A DNA stretch of 64,000 nt from Psychrobacillus sp. FSL H8-0483 (lineage in GTDB: Bacteria; Bacillota; Bacilli; Bacillales_A; Planococcaceae): contig NZ_CP152052.1 in assembly GCF_038637725.1 (NCBI RefSeq), forward strand, positions 541,501 to 605,500, read 5' to 3'. Each line of letters starts with the position of its first letter. Position 1 is the stretch's first letter. Of this stretch, positions 50,359-59,044 are shown piece by piece. Position numbers and translations under genes: made by a program. The notes under the pieces are model-generated. The model had not been told where the DNA came from, ran no database searches, and saw only the letters and a list, made by a program, of their open reading frames with translations.

Positions 50359-51624
50359 TTGTACATAGAATTTGTACTTTTAGCCGTTTCTGTACTCGCT
50401 TCGTTTTTCTTATCGGGTAGTGAAACTGCATTAATGACAGTAAATAGGACGAAGGTTCAGCTAAGAGCGGAGCAAGGGGACAAAGCTGCTGAAAAATTAC
50501 TTGCTCAGCTAGTGAAGCCGGACCGAATGATTATAACCATATTGGTAGGGAATACGATTGCAAATATTACAATGACTTTACTAGTAATATTAATTGCAGA
50601 GCATTACAAATGGCATATTGGCTTGTCCGTTGTCATATTAGCAGCTTTTATTATTTTATTTTGCGAAGTTTTGCCGAAAACAATTTCCGCAACATTTTCA
50701 GAAAGAATTGTCTATTTAGTAGCACCACTTGTTCGTTTGCTTATTGGAATTATGCGTCCATTAACATTTTTCATCGCTGGATTAACGAATATGCTTATTC
50801 GAGTTGGCTCGAAGGGTGCTGTAAAAGAAACAATGATTACGAAAGAAGAGCTTCTTTCTATGGTAGATCTTGCTTCCACGGATGGTACATTTGAAGATGA
50901 GGAATCAGAGCGTATTAAAGGTATTCTCGACTTCCCAAACAAAGATGTATCGGACGTTTTATCAACACATCGTACAGAAGTTGTTGGTATTCCAGTAGAT
51001 GCTACGTATGAAGAAGTGCGGGATACCATTCTCGAGCATTTTTACACAAGGTATCCAGTGTATGACGATAGTCTGGATACGATTGTCGGGATGTTTTATT
51101 CGAAGAAATTAATCGAATGGTCCATGACTCCAACGTTTAAATTAGAAACAATTATTGATAAAGATCCATTGTTTGTTGTTCAAACACTAAGTGTGGAGAA
51201 AGTCTTTAAACTAATGCTTACGCACAAAAAACATATGGCCATTGTGTTAGATGAATACGGTGGAACACTTGGGATTGTGACGCATGAAGATTTAATCGAG
51301 GAAATGATTGGGCAAGAAATTGAAGATGAAACAGATGACAATGAAGAAATATTAGTGCATGAAATGACGGAAATTCGCTTAATTTGCGCAGGTCGTTTAG
51401 AAATTGAAGAAGTCAACCAATTGTTTAATATATCTATTATTAATGAAAATGAAACAATCGGTGGATTTGTCTTAGAACAGCTAGGGCACGTTCCAGAAGA
51501 AAATGAGCAGTTCACTTACGAGAACCTATTGATCGAAGTAAATGAAATGGATCGTAGTCGAATTGTAAAATTGACGATTACGAAAAACGAAGAACGTATT
51601 AATAACGAAGCGCAAGAGGAGTAA
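50359..51624 (+). CDS. Hemolysin-family CNNM/CorC protein (DUF21-CBS-CorC_HlyC)
   Basis: 421 residues, TTG start after AGGAGG. The DUF21 membrane domain (1-135) has FFLSGSETALMTVNRTKVQL and ILFCEVLPKTISATFSERIV, typical of CNNM transporters. A CBS pair follows (about 195-320), with RTEVVGIPVDATYEEV and HMAIVLDEYGGTLGIVTHED. The CorC_HlyC domain ends the protein, with ENETIGGFVLEQLGHVPEEN. Bacterial members are linked to magnesium efflux; older annotations as hemolysins are misleading. Monocistronic; the terminator overlaps the stop. Confidence 0.87.
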   Translation: MYIEFVLLAVSVLASFFLSGSETALMTVNRTKVQLRAEQGDKAAEKLLAQLVKPDRMIITILVGNTIANITMTLLVILIAEHYKWHIGLSVVILAAFIILFCEVLPKTISATFSERIVYLVAPLVRLLIGIMRPLTFFIAGLTNMLIRVGSKGAVKETMITKEELLSMVDLASTDGTFEDEESERIKGILDFPNKDVSDVLSTHRTEVVGIPVDATYEEVRDTILEHFYTRYPVYDDSLDTIVGMFYSKKLIEWSMTPTFKLETIIDKDPLFVVQTLSVEKVFKLMLTHKKHMAIVLDEYGGTLGIVTHEDLIEEMIGQEIEDETDDNEEILVHEMTEIRLICAGRLEIEEVNQLFNISIINENETIGGFVLEQLGHVPEENEQFTYENLLIEVNEMDRSRIVKLTITKNEERINNEAQEE

Positions 51625-51644
51625 TACTTCCTCTTGCGTTTTTT
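51611..51644 (+). terminator. Terminator of the CNNM/CorC gene
   Basis: CGCAAGAGGA pairs with TCCTCTTGCG around GTAATACT; TTTTTT follows. The left arm is the end of the coding sequence. Confidence 0.9.
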
Positions 51645-51749
51645 CTTTCTTACACGTTTGTAATTTTTCTGAAAGAGAATACGATAGAGGGTAAGGTTTA
51701 GGTTTGGCATTATAGAAATATAAAGTTTAGCCGACCGGGGGAATAAAAC

Positions 51750-52298
51750 ATGCAAGTTAAAATTGAAGATATTTATGAAGAGTATAATCGATATATATAT
51801 TACTTATGTTTAAAGCTAACTAAAAATCAAGTAGAAGCAGAAGACTTAATGCAAGAGGTATGGATGAAAGTGGTACGATATGAATCCTATATGAAAGAGG
51901 TTGAACATGTAAAAGCATGGTTAACAACAATTTGTATGAATACATTTCGTGATCGATACCGTAAACAAGTAAGACGTAGTAAGTATGTGGCGCATCAACC
52001 AGAGCAATTGGATGTTTCTTTATTGGATTTAATTGCTGCAGATGTGTTAACTGTAGAAGAGCAACTAGAGAAAGAAGATGTAGGTGAAATTATTCGCTCG
52101 AAAGTTGCGGAATTAGATGGCATTTATCAAAAGACAGTGATGTATTTCTATGTTCACCAATATTCATTAGTGGAAATTGCCGAAGTGATGAAAGTTTCCA
52201 TTGGGACAGTGAAATCAAGATTATTCAGAGCAAAACAACGCTTAAAGGAATTAATTATGAATGATGAGCTAGCAATGGATTCCTTAATTTTAGTGTAA
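51750..52298 (+). CDS. ECF-type RNA polymerase sigma factor
   Basis: 182 residues, ATG after GGGGG. Region 2 spans about 5-75: EEYNRYIYYLCLKLTKNQVE, DLMQEVWMKV, and HVKAWLTTICMNTFRDRYRK. Region 4 spans about 120-170: LDGIYQKTVMYFYVHQYSLV and EIAEVMKVSIGTVKSRLFRA, the helix-turn-helix that binds -35. There is no region 1 or 3, so it is group IV. No anti-sigma gene follows; the next gene is on the other strand after a terminator and a repeat array. Its control and targets are unknown. Confidence 0.87.
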   Translation: MQVKIEDIYEEYNRYIYYLCLKLTKNQVEAEDLMQEVWMKVVRYESYMKEVEHVKAWLTTICMNTFRDRYRKQVRRSKYVAHQPEQLDVSLLDLIAADVLTVEEQLEKEDVGEIIRSKVAELDGIYQKTVMYFYVHQYSLVEIAEVMKVSIGTVKSRLFRAKQRLKELIMNDELAMDSLILV

Positions 52299-52299
52299 A

Positions 52300-52343
52300 A
52301 AGAAAGAGTTAACCAACAAATAATTGTTGGATGGCTCTTTTTT
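52300..52343 (+). terminator. Terminator after the sigma factor gene
   Basis: AAAGAG with CCAACA pairs with TGTTGG and CTCTTT across internal bulges, and TTTTT follows. Confidence 0.8.
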
Positions 52344-52363
52344 ATTTTGGGCGTAAAGTCAGC

Positions 52364-52610
52364 ATTCACTCAAAGAGCCAACTCTTTACTTTGAGAAATG
52401 GTCTCGGTTTAGGGCAAATAGGTTGCGGTTTACAGGGAATTGGTCTCTGTTCGAAGACGATTGGTCTCGGTTACTGATGAATTGGTATCGTTAAGCCATT
52501 TCGTAACTAATAAAAGAAAATAATTACAGTGAGTAGAGCATACTCTCAAAGAGGCAACTCTTTACTTTGAGAGATGGTCTCGGTTCGAAGACGTTTGGTC
52601 TCGTTCAGGA
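52364..52610. repeat. Array with 21-bp period (GGTCTCGGTT), array 2, with duplicated flank
   Basis: GGTCTC or a variant begins at 52400, 52421 (GGTTGC), 52442, 52463 and 52484 (GGTATC), again exactly 21 bases apart, then once more as a pair at 52576 and 52597. The leader CAACTCTTTACTTTGAGA is present before both blocks (about 52378 and 52554), so the leader and first unit are duplicated 176 bases apart. The sequence after unit five is the reverse complement of the left flank of array 1. The two arrays are inverted copies of one element family. Confidence 0.8.
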
Positions 52611-52619
52611 ATTTATAAT

Positions 52620-52655
52620 AAAAAAAAGCCCCTCGCAACTGAGCAGGGGGCTGAC
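52620..52655 (-). terminator. Terminator of the ABC-F gene
   Basis: On the minus strand AGCCCCCTGC and GAGGGGCTT pair around TCAGTTGC and are followed by TTTTTTT. Confidence 0.85.
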
Positions 52656-52662
52656 ATACGTC

Positions 52663-54228
52663 TTATTCAATTACTTCTTTTCCAGTAGAGAACCATTCTT
52701 CTACATTCCATACTTTTGTTACTAAGCCTTCATAGAATTCAGGCTCATGACTTACAAGTACGATCGTGCCTTTGAATTCTTTCATCGCACGTTTTAACTC
52801 TTCTTTTGCATGTATATCTAAGTGGTTAGTCGGTTCATCAAAGATTAACCAGTTACTTTCTTCCATCATTAATTTACATAGGCGTACTTTAGCTTGCTCA
52901 CCACCACTTAAACTAGAAAGTGGACGGGAGATATGCTCACTTTTCAAACCAGTACGAGCTAATGCACCACGAACCTGGTTTTGCTCCATGCTTGGGTATG
53001 TTTCCCAAATCGATTCGATTGGTGTGATATTTCCTGCTTTTACTTCTTGTTCAAAGTAAGAAGGGTATAAGAAATCCCCACGTATTACTTTTCCGCCAAG
53101 TGGAGGAATTTTACCAAGCATCGTTTTAAGTAATGTTGATTTACCAATACCATTCATCCCAACAAGTGCAATTTTTTCACCGCGTTCGATAGTAAATGTT
53201 AATGGTGGAAGCAATGCTTTATCATAACCGATTTCTAAATGGTCTGCTTCTACAACGTAGCGACCTGAGCTTCGAGATTCCTTGAAGCTAAATTCAGGTT
53301 TCGCTGCTGTTTCAGGGCGATCAATGCGTTCGATTCGGTCTAGTTGTTTTTGACGAGATTTTGCTCGTCCAGTCGTAGAATATCGTGCTTTATTTTTGGC
53401 AATAAAGTCTTCTTGCTTTTTAATAAAGTCTTGTTGCTTTTCATATGCATCGATATGCTGTCTTTTATTTAACTCGGCAAGCTCTAAAAACTTATCATAT
53501 GATGCTGTATAGCGAGTTAATTTAGAGAATTCTAGGTGGAAGATAACATCTACAATTCCATTCATAAATTCTGTATCATGCGAGATTAATAAAAATGCAT
53601 GTGGATAGTTTTTCAGATAGTTAGATAGCCAGTTTACATGCTCTTCGTCTAAATAGTTAGTAGGCTCATCTAGTAACAGAACTTTGGGCTTTTCTAATAA
53701 TAGTTTTGCTAGAAGAACTTTTGTACGTTGTCCTCCTGAAAGTGCTTCTACGGGACGATCTAAACCGATTGCATCTAGCCCAAGACCACGCGCAACCTCT
53801 TCCACTTTCATATCAAGCGAATAAAAGTCACCAGCATCTAACGTATCTTGAATATCAGCCATTTGCTCCAGTAATACTTCTAATTCTTCCGGAGTTGCAT
53901 CGGCCATTTTTGCAATAATATCATTTAATTCTGCCTCTTTTTTATAAAGAGGTAAAAATGCATCTCGAAGCGTATCAAACATCGAGCGTCCTTGCTGCAG
54001 ACGAGTATGCTGATCTAAATATCCATAATGTGTTCCAGGTAGCCATTCTACACGACCTTCATCATAAATAATCTCACCAGTTAGAATGTTCATCAATGTC
54101 GATTTACCAACACCATTTGCTCCTACAAGTCCAACATGCTCCCCCTCAACTAAGCGGAAAGAAACCTCTTTAAAAAGCGTACGATCTCCGAATGTGTGTC
54201 CCAAATTTTCTACGTTTAATAAGCTCAT
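52663..54228 (-). CDS. ABC-F family ATPase (YkpA/YbiT-like)
   Basis: 521 residues, two ATPase domains without membrane helices. First: Walker A GLVGANGVGKSTLMNIL, signature ALSGGQRTKVLLAKLL and Walker B VLLLDEPTNYLDEEHV. Second: Walker A ALVGMNGIGKSTLLKTML, signature SLSGGEQAKVRLCKLM and Walker B WLIFDEPTNHLDIHAKE. The linker of about 80 residues is rich in charged and Gln residues (KQQDFIKKQEDFIAKNKARY). ABC-F proteins act on ribosomes; some give antibiotic protection. The linker is of the housekeeping YbiT/YkpA type rather than the long Vga/Lsa antibiotic-resistance type, but I cannot exclude resistance. Confidence 0.87.
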   Translation of the reverse strand: MSLLNVENLGHTFGDRTLFKEVSFRLVEGEHVGLVGANGVGKSTLMNILTGEIIYDEGRVEWLPGTHYGYLDQHTRLQQGRSMFDTLRDAFLPLYKKEAELNDIIAKMADATPEELEVLLEQMADIQDTLDAGDFYSLDMKVEEVARGLGLDAIGLDRPVEALSGGQRTKVLLAKLLLEKPKVLLLDEPTNYLDEEHVNWLSNYLKNYPHAFLLISHDTEFMNGIVDVIFHLEFSKLTRYTASYDKFLELAELNKRQHIDAYEKQQDFIKKQEDFIAKNKARYSTTGRAKSRQKQLDRIERIDRPETAAKPEFSFKESRSSGRYVVEADHLEIGYDKALLPPLTFTIERGEKIALVGMNGIGKSTLLKTMLGKIPPLGGKVIRGDFLYPSYFEQEVKAGNITPIESIWETYPSMEQNQVRGALARTGLKSEHISRPLSSLSGGEQAKVRLCKLMMEESNWLIFDEPTNHLDIHAKEELKRAMKEFKGTIVLVSHEPEFYEGLVTKVWNVEEWFSTGKEVIE

Positions 54229-54261
54229 CTATTATTTCCTCCAAAAAGAAAGCTCTACGGC

Positions 54262-54447
54262 TTATATTAATTCCGCGAGCTGTTTGTTTAGTTCTGCAAG
54301 GGCTTCTTCCATTTTGGCTAGTCTACGTTCAGCATTTTCTACTTGAGTGGGATGGCCATTGGATTCAAGTTTTTCCATGTCATCTTGTAATCGAATATAG
54401 TCCATTTTTAACTCAGCAATTTCCGCTTGTAGCTGTTGTTTTGTCAT
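54262..54447 (-). CDS. SE1832-family small coiled-coil protein
   Basis: 61 residues, ATG after GAAGGTGAAC. The whole protein is a charged helix with heptad pattern: MTKQQLQAEIAELKMDYIRL, then NGHPTQVENAERRLAKMEEA and LAELNKQLAEL. The central PTQVENAERRLAKMEEALA fits the SE1832 family known from staphylococci and Bacillales, with no assigned function. It lies 33 bases upstream of the ABC-F gene on the same strand and may be co-transcribed. Confidence 0.75.
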   Translation of the reverse strand: MTKQQLQAEIAELKMDYIRLQDDMEKLESNGHPTQVENAERRLAKMEEALAELNKQLAELI

Positions 54448-54495
54448 GAATGTTCACCTTCAGCTTTTTGCATTCATTGTAGCATAAAATCTTTC

Positions 54496-55506
54496 CTAGT
54501 GTGCGATTTCTTCTTCCTCTTTTTTATTCGCTATCGTTTGTTCGATAAGTTCTACTACTGTAGAAAGATTAGAGCTAAAGTCGAAGTGTTTTTGTTTATG
54601 CTTATAAGCATTTCTTCGATTTTCATGTAAAATAATCTCCATTACGGCATTTTGTAAGTATGATTGTTTAATTTTTCTCCCTAACCCTAGATTGGCAAAG
54701 CCATTCATCTCCGTTGCAAATGCGTAGTTAACTTCTTCCTCGTGTGCACAAAGAATAATGCAAGGAATTTGAAGTTGTACAATTAGGAAGGGCATATAAG
54801 TTCCGGAAGTAATGACGATATCACTAGTAGGGATAATAGATTCAGGTTCACCCGTTGAAATAACTTGAATGGATTTACGAGTAAGTGCAAATCTTTTAAG
54901 CTCGTTTATATCATGTTTGTAGTGTTCATCTACTAAAACACTAATACGCAAAGGTATATGCAATTGTACGAGATGTCTCAAAGTTCGGTAAGTTAAATTT
55001 TCTGGGTCTTCATGTGGGTAGAATACAACGATATGCGGTGTATCATGTGACGTGTGATTATTTGTAAATACAATTTTATGAGCTGGAATATATCCGATAG
55101 TATCGTATATATAATGCTCTTTTGAAAGATCTTTTGGATTTTCATATAATGTTTGGAAAACAAGATCGGCTAACATTCCGCCATCTCCATGATCGTCGAA
55201 ATGGATCAGCGGACAATTGATTGTTTTTAAGCGACGAATTAAATCTTTTTCCGAATTACCGCTATCATGAATAATACAATTCGGGTTAAATAATTTTATT
55301 TCTTCTAGTAAATGTGCATTATTTCTAAATAAAGTTGGTTTGATTTGTTCTTTTTCTAAATATTGAATGAGGCTTGTATTTGAGCTGGGCACAAAAATTT
55401 TGTATTCTTCCATTTTCAACGCTGGGAGAAGCGTTTTTGCTCGGGCGGCAGGATATAGTCCACGATGTGGAAATGTGTTTAATAGATAGGCTATTTTCAA
55501 TTTCAT
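54496..55506 (-). CDS. PseG/SpsG-like GT-B fold protein
   Basis: 336 residues from ATG 55506, which follows AAAGGAAG; ATG 55509 is adjacent. The N-terminal half has FPHRGLYPAARAKTLLPALK, PNCIIHDSGNSEKDLIRRLK and CPLIHFDDHGDGGMLADLVF, which resembles the nucleotide-sugar hydrolase PseG/SpsG (VvDsY... and FDD motifs). The C-terminal half has STGEPESIIPTSDIVITSG and FANLGLGRKIKQ, similar to the nucleotide-binding side of GT-B enzymes. There are no other sialic- or pseudaminic-acid or spore-polysaccharide genes beside it. An origin from a spsG-type spore coat polysaccharide protein is plausible. Function is not certain. Confidence 0.6.
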   Translation of the reverse strand: MKLKIAYLLNTFPHRGLYPAARAKTLLPALKMEEYKIFVPSSNTSLIQYLEKEQIKPTLFRNNAHLLEEIKLFNPNCIIHDSGNSEKDLIRRLKTINCPLIHFDDHGDGGMLADLVFQTLYENPKDLSKEHYIYDTIGYIPAHKIVFTNNHTSHDTPHIVVFYPHEDPENLTYRTLRHLVQLHIPLRISVLVDEHYKHDINELKRFALTRKSIQVISTGEPESIIPTSDIVITSGTYMPFLIVQLQIPCIILCAHEEEVNYAFATEMNGFANLGLGRKIKQSYLQNAVMEIILHENRRNAYKHKQKHFDFSSNLSTVVELIEQTIANKKEEEEIAH

Positions 55507-55747
55507 CATCTTCCTTTCCAAAGATATCTTTTTATTGTATGGAAACGGACAGGTGTATATGACAATAGGAAAATTGGCATTTGACCTCGAGCTGACGGAA
55601 CCTAGTTACTAGACAGTAACTTTATAGAAGAGTTGTATTATCTTATTCTTTAACAAAAGTGGTAGGAGGAGACTAAGAGGAATGCCGTTTAAGTTCGAGA
55701 CATTCGTTACAATTACAATTATTTTCTACGATTAGGGAGGCATGGAT

Positions 55748-56521
55748 ATGGTAAGGCGAACTGCGATAGTAGTTGGTGCAACAGGATTTACAGGGCAGTA
55801 TTTAGTGAAACAATTATGTGAAAGTGAAGAGTACGCAGCTATATCGGTTATTGCGAGAAGAGATATTACATATACGCATAAAAAACTAGATGTGAAAATA
55901 AGAGATTTCGATAAGTTAGAAGAGAACGATTTAGAAATTGCGGATGATTTATTCTGCTGTTTAGGAACGACCATGAAAAAAGCAAAAACGAAAGAAAACT
56001 TTGAAAAAGTCGATTTAGAATATCCTCTACAAATAGCTTCCTTAGCTAAAAAACGTGGGATTCCCAATTTTCATGTCATTTCAGCAGTCGGTTCGAATGA
56101 AAATTCACCTTTTTTCTATAGCCGTGTAAAAGGAAGAATGGAGCAGGAGCTTATCGCGTTAAAGCTACCTTATTTATCTATATTCCGTCCCTCCCTATTA
56201 ACAGGAAATCGAGGGGAATTTCGATTGGCGGAACGACTATCAGAAGGCGTTTTTAAGTTAATAAATCCTATTTTAGTAGGCCCATTCAAAAGAATGCGCT
56301 CGATGGAGGGAAAACAACTTGCATTTGCCATGTATCATTATGCGGTCCATGGAAGGAAAAATAAACTCAATCTGTATAAATCGATAGATATTTTAAATGT
56401 AAAACCGAGTGTTGTAAACGAGGAGATACCGATTCCAAGAGAAGAGCTATTTAATTGGGAGAAACGGAAAGATATTTTTGTAGACAAAGATAAAAAAAGC
56501 GATAAAGATGAAGTGTCCTAA
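55748..56521 (+). CDS. NAD(P)-binding oxidoreductase (HTATIP2/CC3-like)
   Basis: 257 residues from ATG 55748, 7 bases after GGGAGG; ATG 55742 is too close to that site. The Rossmann motif is VVGATGFTGQYLVKQL. DDLFCCLGTTMKKAKTKENF, then FHVISAVGSNENSPFFYSRV with the Tyr-x-x-x-Lys-like YSRVKGRMEQELIAL, and LSIFRPSLLTGNRGEFRLAE are typical of the atypical SDR group related to HTATIP2 and YraN-like proteins. Substrate unknown. Monocistronic. Confidence 0.8.
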   Translation: MVRRTAIVVGATGFTGQYLVKQLCESEEYAAISVIARRDITYTHKKLDVKIRDFDKLEENDLEIADDLFCCLGTTMKKAKTKENFEKVDLEYPLQIASLAKKRGIPNFHVISAVGSNENSPFFYSRVKGRMEQELIALKLPYLSIFRPSLLTGNRGEFRLAERLSEGVFKLINPILVGPFKRMRSMEGKQLAFAMYHYAVHGRKNKLNLYKSIDILNVKPSVVNEEIPIPREELFNWEKRKDIFVDKDKKSDKDEVS

Positions 56522-56711
56522 CAATTGCCGTTACTGATATAGATGCATATAATGCATTAATCTGTTTATATATTTTTCAAGGACGAGATGGACATTAATG
56601 AGTAGTAAATTTCTCAGCCTTAAGGATGAACTTTGTCAAACAGACATTTTTTTTCTTAAATATAGCTGCTTTTTTGATACAATAAGGAACGGATAAAGGA
56701 GGTTCTGTTAG

Positions 56712-57275
56712 ATGAAAATTTTACTTGTAGACGGAACAATTATCGGCACAAAAACAGGTGTCATATTAGAAAAAGTGAAAGACTATATAGAAGAAATTAA
56801 TAAAGAGCATACTTTGGAAATAATTAAGCTTGCTAATTATGAGCATCAATTTGTAGATGGCCGACCATTTCAACAATATAATGATGATATGAAATTGCTC
56901 GTGAGTAAGTTCGATCAAGCAGATGGCTTTATTATTGCGACGCCAATCTTCCAAGGATCTATTCCTGGTGTATTAAAAAACACGTTCGACTTTTTACATC
57001 CTAAATCAATGCGATACAAACCAGTGTCCATCGTTGCAAATGGTGGAACATATCAGCATCACCTAGTAATCGAAAATCAGCTGAAACCTATTTTAGACTA
57101 CTTCAGATGCCTAGTGACACCAAACTATGTGTACACACATTCTAGCCATTTCGATCAAAATAATATAATAGTAGACGAAGACGTACATAATCGTCTTCGA
57201 GAATTAGCACGTGTCTTTGTACAATACGCAGAAATGAGCAAAACGCTTAGCAAAGAACCGATCGATACGCACTAA
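56712..57275 (+). CDS. NAD(P)H-dependent FMN reductase
   Basis: 187 residues, ATG after AAAGGAGG. The flavodoxin-like fold has KILLVDGTIIGTKTGVIL, FDQADGFIIATPIFQGSIPG and VLKNTFDFLHPKSMRYKPVS, the FMN-binding loop of the NADPH-dependent FMN reductase (SsuE/AzoR-like) family, and VSIVANGGTYQHHLVIENQL. It reduces FMN or quinone and azo compounds with NAD(P)H. Monocistronic with a strong terminator. Confidence 0.85.
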   Translation: MKILLVDGTIIGTKTGVILEKVKDYIEEINKEHTLEIIKLANYEHQFVDGRPFQQYNDDMKLLVSKFDQADGFIIATPIFQGSIPGVLKNTFDFLHPKSMRYKPVSIVANGGTYQHHLVIENQLKPILDYFRCLVTPNYVYTHSSHFDQNNIIVDEDVHNRLRELARVFVQYAEMSKTLSKEPIDTH

Positions 57276-57285
57276 TTATTTAATA

Positions 57286-57323
57286 GAAGGATGTCCCCAT
57301 AAAATGTGGAGACATCCTTTTTT
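57286..57323 (+). terminator. Terminator after the FMN reductase gene
   Basis: AAGGATGTCCCC pairs with GGAGACATCCTT around a short loop and TTTT follows. Confidence 0.85.
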
Positions 57324-57340
57324 CTTTATTTAAAAGGCGC

Positions 57341-57475
57341 TGTTATATTTTACTGTTGTTTTTTAGCATAGAATCTGCGCAGACTCCTGCAGGAAAGCCG
57401 GAAGTCTTGGCACAACCTAGTAACAAGAAAGTCGAAGTAACAAATATCCAGAATAACAACCGAGATCAATTTACT
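57341..57475. repeat. Inverted-repeat element, family M, copy 3 (degenerate)
   Basis: Left end TGTTATATTTTACTGTTGTT with TTAGCATAGAATCTGCGC, right end AATAACAACCGAGATCAATT. The left end is almost the same as in copies at 30554 and 43860; the centre is longer and diverged. Confidence 0.6.
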
Positions 57476-57563
57476 CCAATTCACAAATAGCACAGTTTAC
57501 GGAATAATTAATTCCCTATATAGTAGTAGTATTTGAGAATTCGTTTGTGTTGGAGGGCTTCAC

Positions 57564-58862
57564 TTGGTTTCTACTGTATTAGCAATCGTAATATTCGTTA
57601 TCACACTTGCACTTGTTATTTTACAGCCGAGAAATTTATCGATCGGGTGGTCAGCGTGTGGGGGAGCGGTCATTGCACTATTAGTTGGGGTAGTTGATTT
57701 TCAAGATGTGCTCGATGTAACGAGCATAGTGTGGAATGCAACTCTCGCGTTTATTGGAATCATTATTATTTCCCTAATTTTAGATGAAATTGGATTGTTC
57801 GAATGGTCCGCACTTCATGTGGCGCGCGCTGCAAAAGGCAATGGTGTTCGCATGTTTATCTATGTATCGATTTTAGGAGCAATGGTGGCAGCATTGTTTG
57901 CCAATGATGGCGCAGCACTCATTTTGACGCCAATTGTACTTGCGATGGTTCGTAATTTGAATTTCAGTGAAAAAATGGTGTTTCCGTTTATCATGGCGAG
58001 TGGTTTTATTGCGGATACAACTTCGCTGCCATTCATCGTTAGTAACTTGGTAAATATCGTATCAGCCGATTTTTTTGAAATTGGATTTGTCGAGTACGCT
58101 TCACGAATGATTGTGCCAAATCTTTTTTCATTAGTTGCAAGTATTCTCGTGTTGTTTTTATTTTTCCGTAAAAGTATTCCGAAAAAATATGATACCGCAA
58201 ATTTAAAACGTCCAATGGATGCCATAAAGGACATGAAATTGTTCAAGCTTTCTTGGTTCGTGTTAGGTCTTTTACTCGTGGGATACTTCTCCAGTGAATT
58301 TATCGGTATACCTGTATCGTTTGTCGTGGGCATTATCGCGTTATTCTTTTTACGGATGACAAGAGATAGTCCGACTATTCAATCGGCAAAGATTGTGAAA
58401 GGTGCCCCTTGGAATATTGTGTTTTTCTCTATTGGAATGTATGTAGTAGTATACGGTCTTCAAAATGTGGGACTTACATCTGTTTTGGCTGATATTATTC
58501 AAGCTGCGTCGGATCGTGGACTGTTCGTAGGGACAATCTCTATGGGCTTTATCGCAGCCATCCTATCTTCTGTCATGAACAACTTGCCGACTGTGATGAT
58601 TGATGCACTTGCCATAGCGGAGACAACTACAACAGGGGCGATGCGTGAAGCATTAATTTATGCGAATGTCATCGGATCTGATTTAGGACCGAAAATTACA
58701 CCAATTGGTTCTCTTGCAACATTATTGTGGTTGCATGTCTTATCCCATAAAGGGGTCAAAGTGTCGTGGGGGACTTACTTTAAAGTAGGGATAGTATTGA
58801 CGATCCCGACGTTATTCATCACGTTAGTTGGTCTGTATGTTTGGTTGTTAATTATTTCGTAA
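57564..58862 (+). CDS. arsB: Arsenite efflux permease ArsB
   Basis: 432 residues, the usual ArsB length, with about 12 helices; TTG start after GGAGGGC. Motifs strongly match Ars[101 protein letters not shown]. It exports arsenite or antimonite using the membrane potential. No arsR or arsC gene lies beside it, so regulation is not evident. It resembles the weaker ArsB-like protein at 17049. Confidence 0.87.
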   Translation: MVSTVLAIVIFVITLALVILQPRNLSIGWSACGGAVIALLVGVVDFQDVLDVTSIVWNATLAFIGIIIISLILDEIGLFEWSALHVARAAKGNGVRMFIYVSILGAMVAALFANDGAALILTPIVLAMVRNLNFSEKMVFPFIMASGFIADTTSLPFIVSNLVNIVSADFFEIGFVEYASRMIVPNLFSLVASILVLFLFFRKSIPKKYDTANLKRPMDAIKDMKLFKLSWFVLGLLLVGYFSSEFIGIPVSFVVGIIALFFLRMTRDSPTIQSAKIVKGAPWNIVFFSIGMYVVVYGLQNVGLTSVLADIIQAASDRGLFVGTISMGFIAAILSSVMNNLPTVMIDALAIAETTTTGAMREALIYANVIGSDLGPKITPIGSLATLLWLHVLSHKGVKVSWGTYFKVGIVLTIPTLFITLVGLYVWLLIIS

Positions 58863-58991
58863 TAAATAGTTGATTTTCAAATGTAAGCTTTGCGAAAGAA
58901 CGTATTTTATTCGAGAGGAAGCCGTTGTTATACGAGAGCTACCGGCATCGCAACGAGAGCGCTCATCTCAAAAAAGGGTAATCACAACATC

Positions 58992-59043
58992 AAAAAAAGA
59001 GTGACGCTAAAGCCGTAATAAACGGTTTTAGCGTCACTCTTTT
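58992..59043. terminator. Bidirectional terminator between arsB and topB
   Basis: AAAAGAGTGACGCTAAA pairs with TTTAGCGTCACTCTTTT; an inner stem CCGT/ACGG extends it. It ends immediately before the topB stop. Confidence 0.9.
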
Positions 59044-59044
59044 A

